Assembly (NCBI RefSeq): GCF_041429795.1
Contig: NZ_CP163424.1
Coordinates: forward strand, 2,172,001-2,236,000
Origin: Algimonas porphyrae
Lineage (GTDB): Bacteria; Pseudomonadota; Alphaproteobacteria; Caulobacterales; Maricaulaceae
Direction of reading: 5' to 3'
Length of the DNA stretch: 64,000 nucleotides
Shown: one piece after another, positions 55,642 to 64,000 of the stretch
How positions within the stretch are numbered: the stretch's first letter is position 1
How the letters are laid out: every line of letters begins with the position of its first letter
Position numbers and translations under genes: made by a program
Notes under the pieces: generated by a model
The model's database searches: none
What the model saw: the letters and a program-made list of their open reading frames with translations, nothing else
What the model was told of the DNA's origin: nothing

Positions 55642-57348
55642 TCAACTGGCCGGAACGGCGTCGACGCCTGCATCCAGCTTAGCCTGAATGGCGACACGCT
55701 CTTCATCGGTCGGATCATATTCCAGGGCGCGCTGCCACTGATAGGTGGCTTCGCGCTTGCGACCCAGCCGCCAGTACGCATCACCCAGATGATCGATGAT
55801 GGTCGCCGAATAAGGCGTCAGGAGAACGGCCGTCTCCAGATGCGTCTTGGCTTCCGCATAGCGACCGAGCTTGTAGTGCGCCCAGCCGAGACTGTCGACG
55901 ATCGCGCCGGATTCAGGTTCCAGTTCGACAGCCCGTTCGATCAGGGTGAAGGCCTCATCAAGATGCTCGCCGCGATCCACCCAAGTATAGCCAAGATAGT
56001 TCAGCGTCTGCGAATCGTCCGGCTGATAGTCGAGCACGCGCTTGAAATCGGCTTCCGCTTCCGACCAGCGATCCAGCCGTTCGAAAATAATCCCCCGCAG
56101 GCGCAGTGGCTCAGGATTGATGCGGAGCTCATCCGAACTCAGACTTTCCACCAAGGCGTCATAGAAGGGCAGAGCCTCTGCCCACTGTTCACGGAAGAAC
56201 CGGGCGCGACCCAGAACTTCGCGCGTGAAATAGGACGGGTGGCTTTCGGCGAGCGCTTCGAGAATGACCAGCGCCCGTTCGTCTTCTTCCTGGTCGAAAT
56301 AGATGTTGGCAACGCTCATCTGCGCATTGACGAAATAGGAGCTCCGCTCATCGATGGACTGATAGAGTTCCAGCACGTCGTCGCGTGTCCCGGGATCGAT
56401 ATCCGGATGTGTCTCCTCGATTAGACCGCCCAGCCACAAGGCCGACAAGTCGTAATCCGGATCGATCCAGCGTGAGAATCGCAGGAACGTCTCCGCTCCG
56501 TCCGCGCTCTTGCGGCGAACGAAAAATCCGAAGGCCGGCTCCGTCAGCGCGCGGGCCGCTTGCGCTTTCTCCGACAGGCGCGGCAGACGTTTGCCCGCAT
56601 CCAGACGGCGCAGATAGGCGCCGGCGGGACCGATATCAGCCCGACCATTATCCGCGATCGCAGCCTTCAGCCGCGCTTTCGCACCCTGAACGTCACCGGA
56701 TGCCGCCTCGAATCGCGCACGCGCCAGCGTATATTCCTGCGGCGCGACACCTGACGCCGCAACAAGATCGAAAGCCTTGCGCGCTTCGCTCATATTGCCC
56801 TGCTGCGCTTCCATCTTGGCGATCTGCAGCTGTCCGAGCGCGCCGAAATAGGCGGAATCGCCCATATCGCCGAACACCTCGCGCGCACGCGCATATTTGC
56901 CTTCATCGACAAGCGTCCAGCCCAGCACGATCTTCATCGCCTGACCCATGGTAAAATCCGCCGTCGGTTTGGTCGCAAACTTGCGCACTCGCGCGGTTCG
57001 CCCCCGCGCGAAGGCATCGACACTCATGATGGCGCGGGCCATGCTTTCATCTGGATCGGTTTCCAGAATGCGGGCCGCCGTCTCGCGGGCCAGCGCCTGA
57101 TCCCCTGCAAATAGTGCGGAATAAAGTGCCAGGCGACCGATCCGGATATCGTCAGGGGCGAGGACGAAAGCGTCCTGATAGAAACGCGACTGGGCCTTGG
57201 GATCGTTCAGATAGCGCGCATAGCTGCCCGCCAGATAGTCGCCCAATATGCGCGCCCGCTCCGTCCGCAGATCCGGCTCGGCAGATCGTGCTGACGAAAT
57301 CGGCAGACAGGTCAGGCATGCGGCCAGTAGAAGAGAACGAAGCATCAT
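55642..57348 (-). CDS. Exported TPR-repeat protein
   Basis: A 568-aa protein with a signal peptide (MLRSLLLAACLTCLPISSARS) and tetratricopeptide repeats along most of its length, clearest from about residue 380 to 560 (for example DSQTLNYLGYTWVDRGEHL and SGAIVDSLGWAHYKLGRYAE). It is probably a periplasmic or outer-membrane scaffold; related TPR proteins are widespread in alphaproteobacteria. It lies 24 bases upstream of ispE on the same strand, so it heads that operon. Confidence 0.82.
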   Translation of the reverse strand: MMLRSLLLAACLTCLPISSARSAEPDLRTERARILGDYLAGSYARYLNDPKAQSRFYQDAFVLAPDDIRIGRLALYSALFAGDQALARETAARILETDPDESMARAIMSVDAFARGRTARVRKFATKPTADFTMGQAMKIVLGWTLVDEGKYARAREVFGDMGDSAYFGALGQLQIAKMEAQQGNMSEARKAFDLVAASGVAPQEYTLARARFEAASGDVQGAKARLKAAIADNGRADIGPAGAYLRRLDAGKRLPRLSEKAQAARALTEPAFGFFVRRKSADGAETFLRFSRWIDPDYDLSALWLGGLIEETHPDIDPGTRDDVLELYQSIDERSSYFVNAQMSVANIYFDQEEDERALVILEALAESHPSYFTREVLGRARFFREQWAEALPFYDALVESLSSDELRINPEPLRLRGIIFERLDRWSEAEADFKRVLDYQPDDSQTLNYLGYTWVDRGEHLDEAFTLIERAVELEPESGAIVDSLGWAHYKLGRYAEAKTHLETAVLLTPYSATIIDHLGDAYWRLGRKREATYQWQRALEYDPTDEERVAIQAKLDAGVDAVPAS

Positions 57349-57439
57349 GTCACGGCCCTACCAGCTTTGCTGTCCGGCTGACAGCGACGTTGTCTTTACC
57401 ATTCCGTCAGGCTGCGGACTTTGTCCTGAGGCCGCAACC

Positions 57440-59125
57440 CTACATGCCCGCATAGTTCGGGCCGCCGCCACCTTCCGGCACCGTCCAGAGAATGTTCTCT
57501 GACGGATCCTTGATGTCGCAGGTCTTGCAGTGGATGCAGTTCTGCGCATTAATGACGAATTTCGGCCCTTCATTGCCTTCAACCACGACTTCATAGACCC
57601 CGGCCGGACAATAGCGCTGCGCGGGTTCGTTGAACTCCGGCAGATTGACATCGATCGGCACGCTTGGGTCCAGCAGCTTGAGATGGCTCGGCTGGTTCTC
57701 GCCATGATATGTATTGGTGAAGCTGACATTGGTCAGCCTGTCGAAGGACAGCACGCCGTCGGGTTTCGGATATTCGATGACCTTGTGCTTGGCCGCTTTC
57801 TGAGTCGATTTCGCATCGTTCTTCTTGTGGCTCAGCGTGCCGAACGGGCTGAATTTGAACAGAGTCTGCAGCCACATATCGACACCGCCCATCAACATGC
57901 CGCCGAGAAACGGACCAAAACGCCCATTCAGCGCCGCGACATTGCGAACAGGTTTGAGGTCCGCCCCGATGTCGCCATTGTGGATTTCGTTATCATAGTC
58001 GGAAAGCGTATCAGCCGACCGGCCCGCACGCAGCGCGCGGTCCGCCGCTTCAGCCGCCGCAACGCCCGACAGCATGGCGTTGTGATTGCCCTTGATCCGC
58101 GGCAGATTGACCAGACCGACCGAACAGCCGAGCAATGCCCCGCCGGGGAACGCCGCTTGGGGAATTGACTGATAGCCACCCTTGGTCACGACACGCGCAC
58201 CATAGGAAATACGTTTCCCGCCTTTCAGCACGTCCGCAATGTCCGGATGATGCTTCCAGCGTTGGAATTCCATATAGGGATAAACGTGCGGATTTTCGTA
58301 GTTCAGATCGACGATCATGCCGAGATAAACTTGATTGTTTTCCGCATGATAGAGGAATGATCCGCCGCCTCTTTTCAGACCAAGCGGCCAGCCCGTCGAG
58401 TGATAGACCTTGCCTGCATCATGCTTGGCGGGATCGATTTCCCAGACTTCCTTCATGCCCAGACCGAACTTCTGCGGGTCTGCCCCGTCGCGGAGATTGA
58501 AGGTCTTCATCGCAATCTGGGACAGCGATCCCCGCGCCCCTTCGGCCAGAAACACATATTTGCCGTGCAATTCCATGCCGGGTTCGTAGTTCGGCCCTTT
58601 GGAGCCGTCTTTTTCATAGCCGAACTCACCCGCAATCACGCCTTTCAGGCTGCCATCTTCGCGGTAGATCAGCTCCGAACAGGCCATGCCCGGGAAGACC
58701 TCGACGCCGAGCGCCTCGGCTTGATCGCCCATCCAGCGCGCGACGGCGCCCATGGAGACGACATATTTGCCGTGATTGCTCATCAGGGGCGGCATGATGA
58801 TGTTCGGAAGCTGCAAGCCCCCCGATTTACCCAGCACGGCCAGATGATCGGACGTCACCAGCTGTTTGACCGGACAGGACGCATCGTCTCGGAAGTCGGG
58901 AAACAGCCGTTCCAGACCAATCGGGTCAAGTACGGCCCCCGACAGAATGTGCGCGCCCACTTCCGAGCCTTTTTCCAGCAGGACCACGGATGTCTCGGGA
59001 TTGAGCTGTTTAAGCCGGATGGCCGCAGACAGGCCCGCCGGGCCAGCGCCGACGATAACCACATCATATTCCATGCTTTCGCGCATGACCGGATCGATTG
59101 TGTCACTCATTTCGTTATTGACCAT
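57440..59125 (-). CDS. Electron transfer flavoprotein-ubiquinone oxidoreductase
   Basis: Inner-membrane-associated flavoprotein passing electrons from reduced ETF to ubiquinone, the outlet for acyl-CoA dehydrogenases. The 561-aa protein has the FAD motif YDVVIVGAGPAGLSAAIRL (about residue 20), a central ubiquinone-binding region, and a C-terminal 4Fe-4S site with cysteines in RYCPAG and NCIHCKTCDIKDP. It pairs functionally with the acyl-CoA dehydrogenase at 29518. The start at 59125 is preferred; 59110 is possible, and 59215 would add an unrelated stretch. Confidence 0.94.
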   Translation of the reverse strand: MVNNEMSDTIDPVMRESMEYDVVIVGAGPAGLSAAIRLKQLNPETSVVLLEKGSEVGAHILSGAVLDPIGLERLFPDFRDDASCPVKQLVTSDHLAVLGKSGGLQLPNIIMPPLMSNHGKYVVSMGAVARWMGDQAEALGVEVFPGMACSELIYREDGSLKGVIAGEFGYEKDGSKGPNYEPGMELHGKYVFLAEGARGSLSQIAMKTFNLRDGADPQKFGLGMKEVWEIDPAKHDAGKVYHSTGWPLGLKRGGGSFLYHAENNQVYLGMIVDLNYENPHVYPYMEFQRWKHHPDIADVLKGGKRISYGARVVTKGGYQSIPQAAFPGGALLGCSVGLVNLPRIKGNHNAMLSGVAAAEAADRALRAGRSADTLSDYDNEIHNGDIGADLKPVRNVAALNGRFGPFLGGMLMGGVDMWLQTLFKFSPFGTLSHKKNDAKSTQKAAKHKVIEYPKPDGVLSFDRLTNVSFTNTYHGENQPSHLKLLDPSVPIDVNLPEFNEPAQRYCPAGVYEVVVEGNEGPKFVINAQNCIHCKTCDIKDPSENILWTVPEGGGGPNYAGM

Positions 59126-59230
59126 GAAAAGCCTAGTCCCGCTTCCGGTTGTTTTTCTTTGTGCAGGCTGGACTACTGCGTAATAGGCCGCGCGACAAGC
59201 TGTGCGATACCGCATGAAATGAGGACTTGA

Positions 59231-60631
59231 ATGACCAACGCCCCGATTGAGCCGACCAAGTTTCGTTTAGGCTGGGAAGAATGGCTGGCCCTGCCGGATC
59301 TCGGACTACCCGCCATCAAGGCGAAGATCGATACGGGCGCCAAGACATCCGCTCTGCACGCTGTCCGGGTCGAACCTTTTGGCTCGGAAGCCAAGCCGCA
59401 AGTCCGCTTCATCATGCATCCGGATCCCGATGATCCGACCATCGAGGTCGTCTGTTCCGCACGGGTCAAGGATCGCCGCTCCGTCACCTCGTCAAACGGG
59501 CAGACCGAACTGCGCTACATCATTCAGGCCAATGCCACGATCGGCGACAAGACCATGCCTATCGATATCAGCCTGACCAATCGCGAGACTATGGGCTACC
59601 GCATGCTGCTGGGGCGTTCTGCCATCGATGACGGCATGATCGTCAGCCCGACGGAAAGTTTCCTGCAGGGTCAGCTCTCCTATTCCGTCTACAAGAAACG
59701 CCGGAAGTCCTCGGTCAAGCAGCGCCCCTTGCGGATCGGCATCCTGACGCAGAGCCCGTCAAACTACTCGAATCGCCGCATGATCGAAGCCGCAGAATCG
59801 CGCGGCCATACGATCGACTGCATCTATACGTCGCGCTGCTATATGGCGATCAATGCGCACAAGCCGGAAGTCCATTATGACGGCAAACCGCTGGAACGTT
59901 ATGATGCGATCATTCCGCGGATCGGCGCATCGCTGACATTTTACGGTATGGCCGTCGTCCGTCAGTTCGAAGCCATGGGCGTCTATGTGCTGAACCGCGC
60001 CAATTCGATCGGCAAGTCACGCGATAAGCTGCTAGCCCACCAGCTGCTGGGTCAGCATGGTCTAGGCATGCCGGCCACAGCCTTTGCCAAAAGCTCGCGC
60101 GACACGAAAGGCATTCTCGATCTGGTCGGCGGCAGCCCCGCCGTCGTCAAATTGCTGGAATCAACCCAAGGCCGTGGCGTCGTTCTCGCCGAAACACGCA
60201 AGTCGGCGTCCGCGCTGATCGATGCCTTCCGGGGGCTGGACGCTCACTTTCTGGTGCAGGAATTCGTCAAGGAAGCGGCTGGCAGCGACATTCGCTGCTT
60301 CGTCGTCAATGGCAAGGTTGTCGGATCCATGATGCGGACCGCCGCGCCTGGGGATTTCCGCTCCAACGTCCATCAGGGCGGCTCGGTCAAGACCGTGCGG
60401 CTGACCCGCGACGAGCGCCGCGCCGCTATCCGCGCCGCGAAAATTCTCAAGCTGGACGTTTCCGGTGTCGATATTCTGCGGTCGGACTCAGGCCCGAAGA
60501 TATTGGAGGTGAACTCGTCGCCCGGACTTCAGGGCATTGAGCAGGCCACCGGTAAGGATATTGCCGGGTCTATCATCGAGTGTATCGAAGCGAACGTTCC
60601 GACCATCTATCGCGTCGGGCAGAAGGGTTAG
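59231..60631 (+). CDS. RimK-type ATP-grasp ligase fused to an N-terminal retropepsin-like (RloA2/ATP-dependent zinc protease) domain
   Basis: A 466-aa fusion. Residues 10-150 form a retropepsin-like domain with the aspartic-protease signature KAKIDTGAKTSALHAVRV, related to stand-alone proteins annotated as ATP-dependent zinc proteases or RimB-like. Residues 168-460 are a RimK-type ATP-grasp: GSPAVVKLLESTQGRGVVLA (phosphate loop), FVVNGKVVGSMMRTA and VLEVNSS-type metal ligands in ILEVNSSPGLQGIE. RimK adds glutamates to ribosomal protein S6 or makes poly-glutamate; the protease could edit that tail. It is monocistronic, followed by yggT after 50 bases. Confidence 0.88.
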   Translation: MTNAPIEPTKFRLGWEEWLALPDLGLPAIKAKIDTGAKTSALHAVRVEPFGSEAKPQVRFIMHPDPDDPTIEVVCSARVKDRRSVTSSNGQTELRYIIQANATIGDKTMPIDISLTNRETMGYRMLLGRSAIDDGMIVSPTESFLQGQLSYSVYKKRRKSSVKQRPLRIGILTQSPSNYSNRRMIEAAESRGHTIDCIYTSRCYMAINAHKPEVHYDGKPLERYDAIIPRIGASLTFYGMAVVRQFEAMGVYVLNRANSIGKSRDKLLAHQLLGQHGLGMPATAFAKSSRDTKGILDLVGGSPAVVKLLESTQGRGVVLAETRKSASALIDAFRGLDAHFLVQEFVKEAAGSDIRCFVVNGKVVGSMMRTAAPGDFRSNVHQGGSVKTVRLTRDERRAAIRAAKILKLDVSGVDILRSDSGPKILEVNSSPGLQGIEQATGKDIAGSIIECIEANVPTIYRVGQKG

Positions 60632-60681
60632 GGCGGTAATCCCTGCTTGATCGCAATGCACGGCCTAGCTAGGCGGCAGTC

Positions 60682-60984
60682 ATGACATTCGCACAGTCCA
60701 TACTTGCCATGATCATCATGCCGATCCTGAGTGTGATCGTCTGGTTGATCATCATCGAAATCATTCTCGGCTGGGTAATCGCCTTCGGCATTGCCGATCG
60801 CGGCGGCATGGTCGCACAGATCCGCTACGGTCTGTCGCGTTTCACGGACCCGATTCTCGATCCATTTCGCCGCATCATCCCGCCCATGGGCGGGCTCGAC
60901 CTGTCGCCCATTGCCGCGATCCTGCTGATCGGCTGGTTCAACCAGTATGTGCTGGGTCAGATCGTCATGCGAATGCTGGGCTGA
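60682..60984 (+). CDS. YggT-family membrane protein
   Basis: A 100-aa protein with two YggT-type helices (about 8-30 and 75-95) around the signature YGLSRFTDPILDPFRRIIP. YggT proteins have been linked to cell division, osmotic stress and membrane-protein assembly, but no biochemical role is settled. It is on the same strand as the RimK fusion and convergent with the next gene. Confidence 0.9.
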   Translation: MTFAQSILAMIIMPILSVIVWLIIIEIILGWVIAFGIADRGGMVAQIRYGLSRFTDPILDPFRRIIPPMGGLDLSPIAAILLIGWFNQYVLGQIVMRMLG

Positions 60985-61029
60985 GCGATCGGCTGCACGC
61001 CGCTATCGTTATTGCCGCAGCGCCCTGAT

Positions 61030-62298
61030 TTACTGTAAACCCTGACTGGCAATCGTGAAGAGCCGATCATAGCCGCCAGCTGAGAGACCGCCAACCAGTA
61101 GCGCATAATCATAGCCGTAGATCATCTTGCTAACCGACGGTTCGACCTTGATGTTACCGGCATAGAGATCGTCGCGAAGGGCCCGAAGATCGACCAGAAC
61201 GGTTGCGTCCGGATCCGCGACGCTGTCGAAAATATCGTAATCATCATTGTCGGTAATCGAATAGGACACGCCCGGACGGTTTACCGCCAGGATCGTCATG
61301 AAAACGGCGTCGCTACCCTCTAGCGTCGCGAGTCCGTCCATTGCATTGCCCAAAGTCGACAGGCGATTAGGCGAATGTCCGTTCGACACATGCCAGCCGC
61401 CCATCTTGACGATCGCCTTGGATCGCATGTCGCCGTCGCCGGCCAAATGCTGCGACAGATTATGTTTCATCAGCTCTTCGCGTTCGGCATTGTTCGAATA
61501 GCCCCACGCTGCACCGCCATGATCGATTTCGTAGTCGCGAATGTTCGAGCGGCTGATCATCAGGGTCTTGGCGAGCTTCGCCAGTTCAACCTGTTCCGAC
61601 GCGGCCAGCTTTTCCAAGATCGCATCGAACTGCGCATTGTCCTGCGTCATGAAGCGACGTTGCGGCGCACCCTGTGGGTCGCTGAGAATATCGATGGCGC
61701 CATTATGTGCGGCTGCCATGTCGAGCGCTTCGGATACGAGTGCTGCCTCTGCACCATCTTCGGTGATCTCCGCCATGACTTTGAGCGAAGGCATCACGCC
61801 CAGCGCCCGGTCGACACCCCACAGATTCGGCAGACCGCCCATGTCGCTGCGCGCTACATCGTAGATCAGGTCGAGTTCGCTATCGGTGAAAAAGTGGAGC
61901 GAAAAATAATTCTGCGCCGCGAAGCCGAAAAATGTGTCCCGGTCCAGCACTTCAGCCATGGCTTCGAGCTGAGATACGAGCACAGGATCCTGTTCGATAA
62001 CCAGACGATTAACGCCCGCCTCTCGCGAGAAATGGTTGTAGGCCCATCCTGTGAACGCATTCACATCACGCATATTATGCGGCTCGGCAATCAGTAGATA
62101 GCGCGCATCATCCATATCGCTGCTCAGACGCGCGACACCCGCGCCGCTCCAGACATCTCCGTCCCGGTCCATCGCGAAACTGTTCGCAGCGACAAGTGCC
62201 GCCCCGCGCGAGAGCTCAGGAGCGGCTTCGTCCTGTGCAAGGGCTGGCTGCGTCGCCAATAGCGACATCGCAGATAAGAGTAAGCTCAAACGCATCAT
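61030..62298 (-). CDS. Exported erythromycin-esterase/ChaN-like protein
   Basis: A 422-aa secreted protein with a signal peptide (RLSLLLSAMSLLATQPALAQ). The body has the pattern of the EreA/ChaN/TIKI superfamily: ARYLLIAEPHNMRDVN early, where families have a Glu-x2-His, and ELMKHNLSQHLAG then AIVKMGGWHVSNG later, resembling the C-terminal histidine region. Function could be hydrolase or haem-binding; an enzyme cannot be inferred. The ATG at 62298 follows GGAG by eight bases. It stands alone, upstream of tRNA-Thr on the same strand. Confidence 0.6.
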   Translation of the reverse strand: MMRLSLLLSAMSLLATQPALAQDEAAPELSRGAALVAANSFAMDRDGDVWSGAGVARLSSDMDDARYLLIAEPHNMRDVNAFTGWAYNHFSREAGVNRLVIEQDPVLVSQLEAMAEVLDRDTFFGFAAQNYFSLHFFTDSELDLIYDVARSDMGGLPNLWGVDRALGVMPSLKVMAEITEDGAEAALVSEALDMAAAHNGAIDILSDPQGAPQRRFMTQDNAQFDAILEKLAASEQVELAKLAKTLMISRSNIRDYEIDHGGAAWGYSNNAEREELMKHNLSQHLAGDGDMRSKAIVKMGGWHVSNGHSPNRLSTLGNAMDGLATLEGSDAVFMTILAVNRPGVSYSITDNDDYDIFDSVADPDATVLVDLRALRDDLYAGNIKVEPSVSKMIYGYDYALLVGGLSAGGYDRLFTIASQGLQ

Positions 62299-62419
62299 CG
62301 TCCCGTCTCCCGTCAACGAACAGGCGACACCTTAGGCGCGGTCGGTCGGCTGTCAAATCTGAGCTGCACGACAGAAACAGACCTGTATTGTGCGCTCGCA
62401 GAAGACGATATCGCCAGGC

Positions 62420-62495
62420 TGGTGCCGCATGGGTGACTTGAACACCCGACCCCCACATTACGAATGTGATGCTCTACCAGCTGAGCTAATGCGGC
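62420..62495 (-). tRNA. tRNA-Thr (anticodon CGT)
   Basis: A 76-nt class I tRNA with encoded CCA. The acceptor stem GCCGCAT/ATGCGGC is followed by A and CCA. The D-arm AGCTCAGCTGGTAGAGC, anticodon loop TTCGTAA (CGT, threonine) and T-loop GTTCAAGTC are all standard. Confidence 0.95.
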
Positions 62496-62556
62496 ACGGC
62501 AGCCTTGGCGAGGCGGCGCTATAGCGACCTGCTCAAAGGCCTGCAAGTCGCATTCG

Positions 62557-64000
62557 TCAGTCTCGCTCCGTTTCGCCCGACCCGTCAAGCAGATCGTCGA
62601 AGCGGCGGGCCAGATCGTCATCCTCATCATCCTGAGCTGACTCGTCAGGCCCTGCCAGACGCAGCGGGTCGCGCTCAGGATCAGGGGTTGGACGGCGGAC
62701 GGCCTTGCTACGGTCGCCGCGCGGATGAACCAGCTCTCCCGTATCGCCGAAGGAGAAAATCAGACGTCGCCAATCCTGCGGTTCATAATCGAACCCGGGT
62801 CCGTCCGGATCGAGATCGGACCAGTCACGCTCATGCGCGGCGGTTGCGGCGCGTTCGGTCCAGAGCGCCGCGTCGACCCGGTTGCCCAGCACGCGTTCGG
62901 CTTCGGCAGCGAGCAGGCAGAGCCGCGCCGTCGGCGTCTCTTCTTCCAGCATAGGCGACAGGATGGAGAGCGCTTCGACCGGATCTCCGGCGCGCAGATA
63001 ATGGGATACACGCAGCAGGCGTGCTTCGCGGTGATCGGGCTCCGGTGCGATGAAGCGGTCGATGCGTCCGCCCTGCGTTTCAACGCTCTCCCCTGGATAG
63101 AGGTCAAGATAGGCGATCGCCAAGGCCGGGTGAGGATGGCTCGCCCAGGCCCGTTCCAGCAATGACGCCGCCTTTTTCTGTCCACCTGCGCGCGCCAGCT
63201 CATAGGCCGCAATCACGGCTGCGGGAGCGAAGTCGGCTGCATGTTTCAACGCAGCCTGCGCCAGCTGCAAGGCCTTGTCATGCTGCCCATTGTCGAGCCA
63301 GTAATCCGCCTCAGCCGTCAGCAGCACGGCCTTACGACGATCATATAGACTGCCATCGACATGTTTGGCTGCCCTGCCCTTGTCCAACGCGTCGCGAGCT
63401 TCGGTCCAGCGATAATCTGCAACCAATGCCTTGAACAGCGTATCGAACGCCCAGCGTGCCCGTGGATTCTGATCGAAGGCGTCGCGCGCCGCCTCGACGG
63501 CACCTGGAAGATCGCCGGTGGCCAGTTTGGATTGCGCCAGACCGCGCTGCGCCGTCGGGCGTGTCTTGTCGCTATCCATCATCGCCGTATAATGCGCCAC
63601 GGCTTCTTCATGGTCGCCGCAAGCTTCTGCTGCGGTCGCGCTGATAATCCGACCCAGATCCGTTGATCCGGTCAGATCCCTGACGCGCGCAGACGCTTTA
63701 CGCGCGCGGTCCATGTCGCCTTCCGCACCAGCGATCAGCGCATCTTCCATCGCATCGATGGCGCGGTTGCGCTTACGCATCCCGACCCCGGATTTCAGTC
63801 TGCGTGGCAGCCGCCAGATCCACAGTAAGACCGACCAAAGCGTGATGGTTGCGACGATGAAGGCCGTACCGAACAGGATAACGGCCTGCCAGGTTAGCTC
63901 CATGGGGGGCAAGGCGAAAGGCGGCTTGCCCGAAGTAGAGCTGAGCAACAGCGTTGCATCGTCACCGACATAGAGCAGCATGGCCGCCAGCAGGACGATA
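62557..64000 (-). CDS. hemY: HemY-type TPR membrane protein, N-terminus beyond the right edge
   Basis: Alphaproteobacterial heme-biosynthesis-associated HemY: two N-terminal membrane helices and TPR repeats in the periplasm. The frame is open to the right edge and reads as the first helix (IVLLAAMLLYV), so the ATG at 63981 is probably internal and the true start lies past 64000. A second helix (about LTWQAVILFGTAFIVATITL) is followed by a basic stop-transfer region (RLPRRLKSG) and TPRs. The C-terminal 60 residues are acidic and probably disordered. The role in protoporphyrin synthesis is family annotation and poorly tested. Confidence 0.85.
   Translation of the reverse strand, partial: IVLLAAMLLYVGDDATLLLSSTSGKPPFALPPMELTWQAVILFGTAFIVATITLWSVLLWIWRLPRRLKSGVGMRKRNRAIDAMEDALIAGAEGDMDRARKASARVRDLTGSTDLGRIISATAAEACGDHEEAVAHYTAMMDSDKTRPTAQRGLAQSKLATGDLPGAVEAARDAFDQNPRARWAFDTLFKALVADYRWTEARDALDKGRAAKHVDGSLYDRRKAVLLTAEADYWLDNGQHDKALQLAQAALKHAADFAPAAVIAAYELARAGGQKKAASLLERAWASHPHPALAIAYLDLYPGESVETQGGRIDRFIAPEPDHREARLLRVSHYLRAGDPVEALSILSPMLEEETPTARLCLLAAEAERVLGNRVDAALWTERAATAAHERDWSDLDPDGPGFDYEPQDWRRLIFSFGDTGELVHPRGDRSKAVRRPTPDPERDPLRLAGPDESAQDDEDDDLARRFDDLLDGSGETERD

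Overview
The window reads as chromosomal DNA of a GC-rich (about 60-65 % in sampled coding stretches) Gram-negative alphaproteobacterium. The evidence is the tolQRAB-pal-cpoB-tilS-ftsH-folP order, split glyQ/glyS, a HemY-type TPR membrane protein, a TipN-like coiled-coil protein, a large TonB-dependent receptor and several outer-membrane lipoproteins. The style resembles a stalked or marine Caulobacterales/Maricaulales (Hyphomonadaceae-like) genome. That placement is inference from gene order and protein style, not from a marker-gene comparison.

Layout. 1-6.5 kb: a penicillin-binding protein 1C (cut by the left edge) and an alpha-2-macroglobulin with an intact thioester motif, on the minus strand. 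6.8-12.7 kb: an Hpt phosphotransfer protein, a CPBP protease, a TipN-like polarity-factor candidate, RluD and an alpha/beta hydrolase. 12.8-15.7 kb: a 5'-truncated regulator remnant, tRNA-Leu(TAA), a CinA-type protein and an L,D-transpeptidase. 15.7-27.3 kb: an EamA transporter, then a long minus-strand block tolQ-tolR-tolA-tolB-pal-cpoB-tilS-ftsH // folP-(AT-rich membrane gene)-thiD. 27.5-38.2 kb: a lipid/acyl-CoA catabolic region with an acyl-CoA ligase, an acyl-CoA dehydrogenase, a TonB receptor, a HpcH/HpaI aldolase, a thiolase and FadB. 38.3-44.9 kb: accessory DNA with a secreted protein, a 526-nt gene-poor stretch, a lipoprotein, an MFS carrier divergent from a Tat-exported amine oxidase, a Crp/Fnr regulator and a lipocalin-like protein. 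44.9-57.3 kb: a cell-wall hydrolase, ppdK, glyS-lipoprotein-glyQ, a DUF2007 protein, polyprenyl diphosphate synthase, a WecA/MraY-type transferase, ispE and a TPR protein. 57.4-64 kb: ETF-ubiquinone oxidoreductase, a retropepsin-RimK fusion, YggT, an EreA/ChaN-like protein, tRNA-Thr(CGT) and HemY (cut by the right edge).

Common themes are envelope integrity (Pbp1C, A2M, Ldt, Tol-Pal, SleB-type hydrolase), isoprenoid and lipid-carrier metabolism (IspE, polyprenyl synthase, WecA-type transferase), and beta-oxidation feeding the quinone pool (acyl-CoA ligase, acyl-CoA dehydrogenase, FadA/FadB, ETF-QO).

I did not find an obvious new multi-gene defence or biosynthetic system. The points most worth a second look are: an AT-rich, codon-atypical patch of about 80 codons inside glyS; an AT-rich membrane-protein gene wedged by short overlaps between folP and thiD where many alphaproteobacteria carry glmM; the retropepsin-RimK fusion; the amine oxidase/MFS/Crp-Fnr module with two TTG-N8-CAA sites; and a lipoprotein gene translationally coupled between glyQ and glyS.
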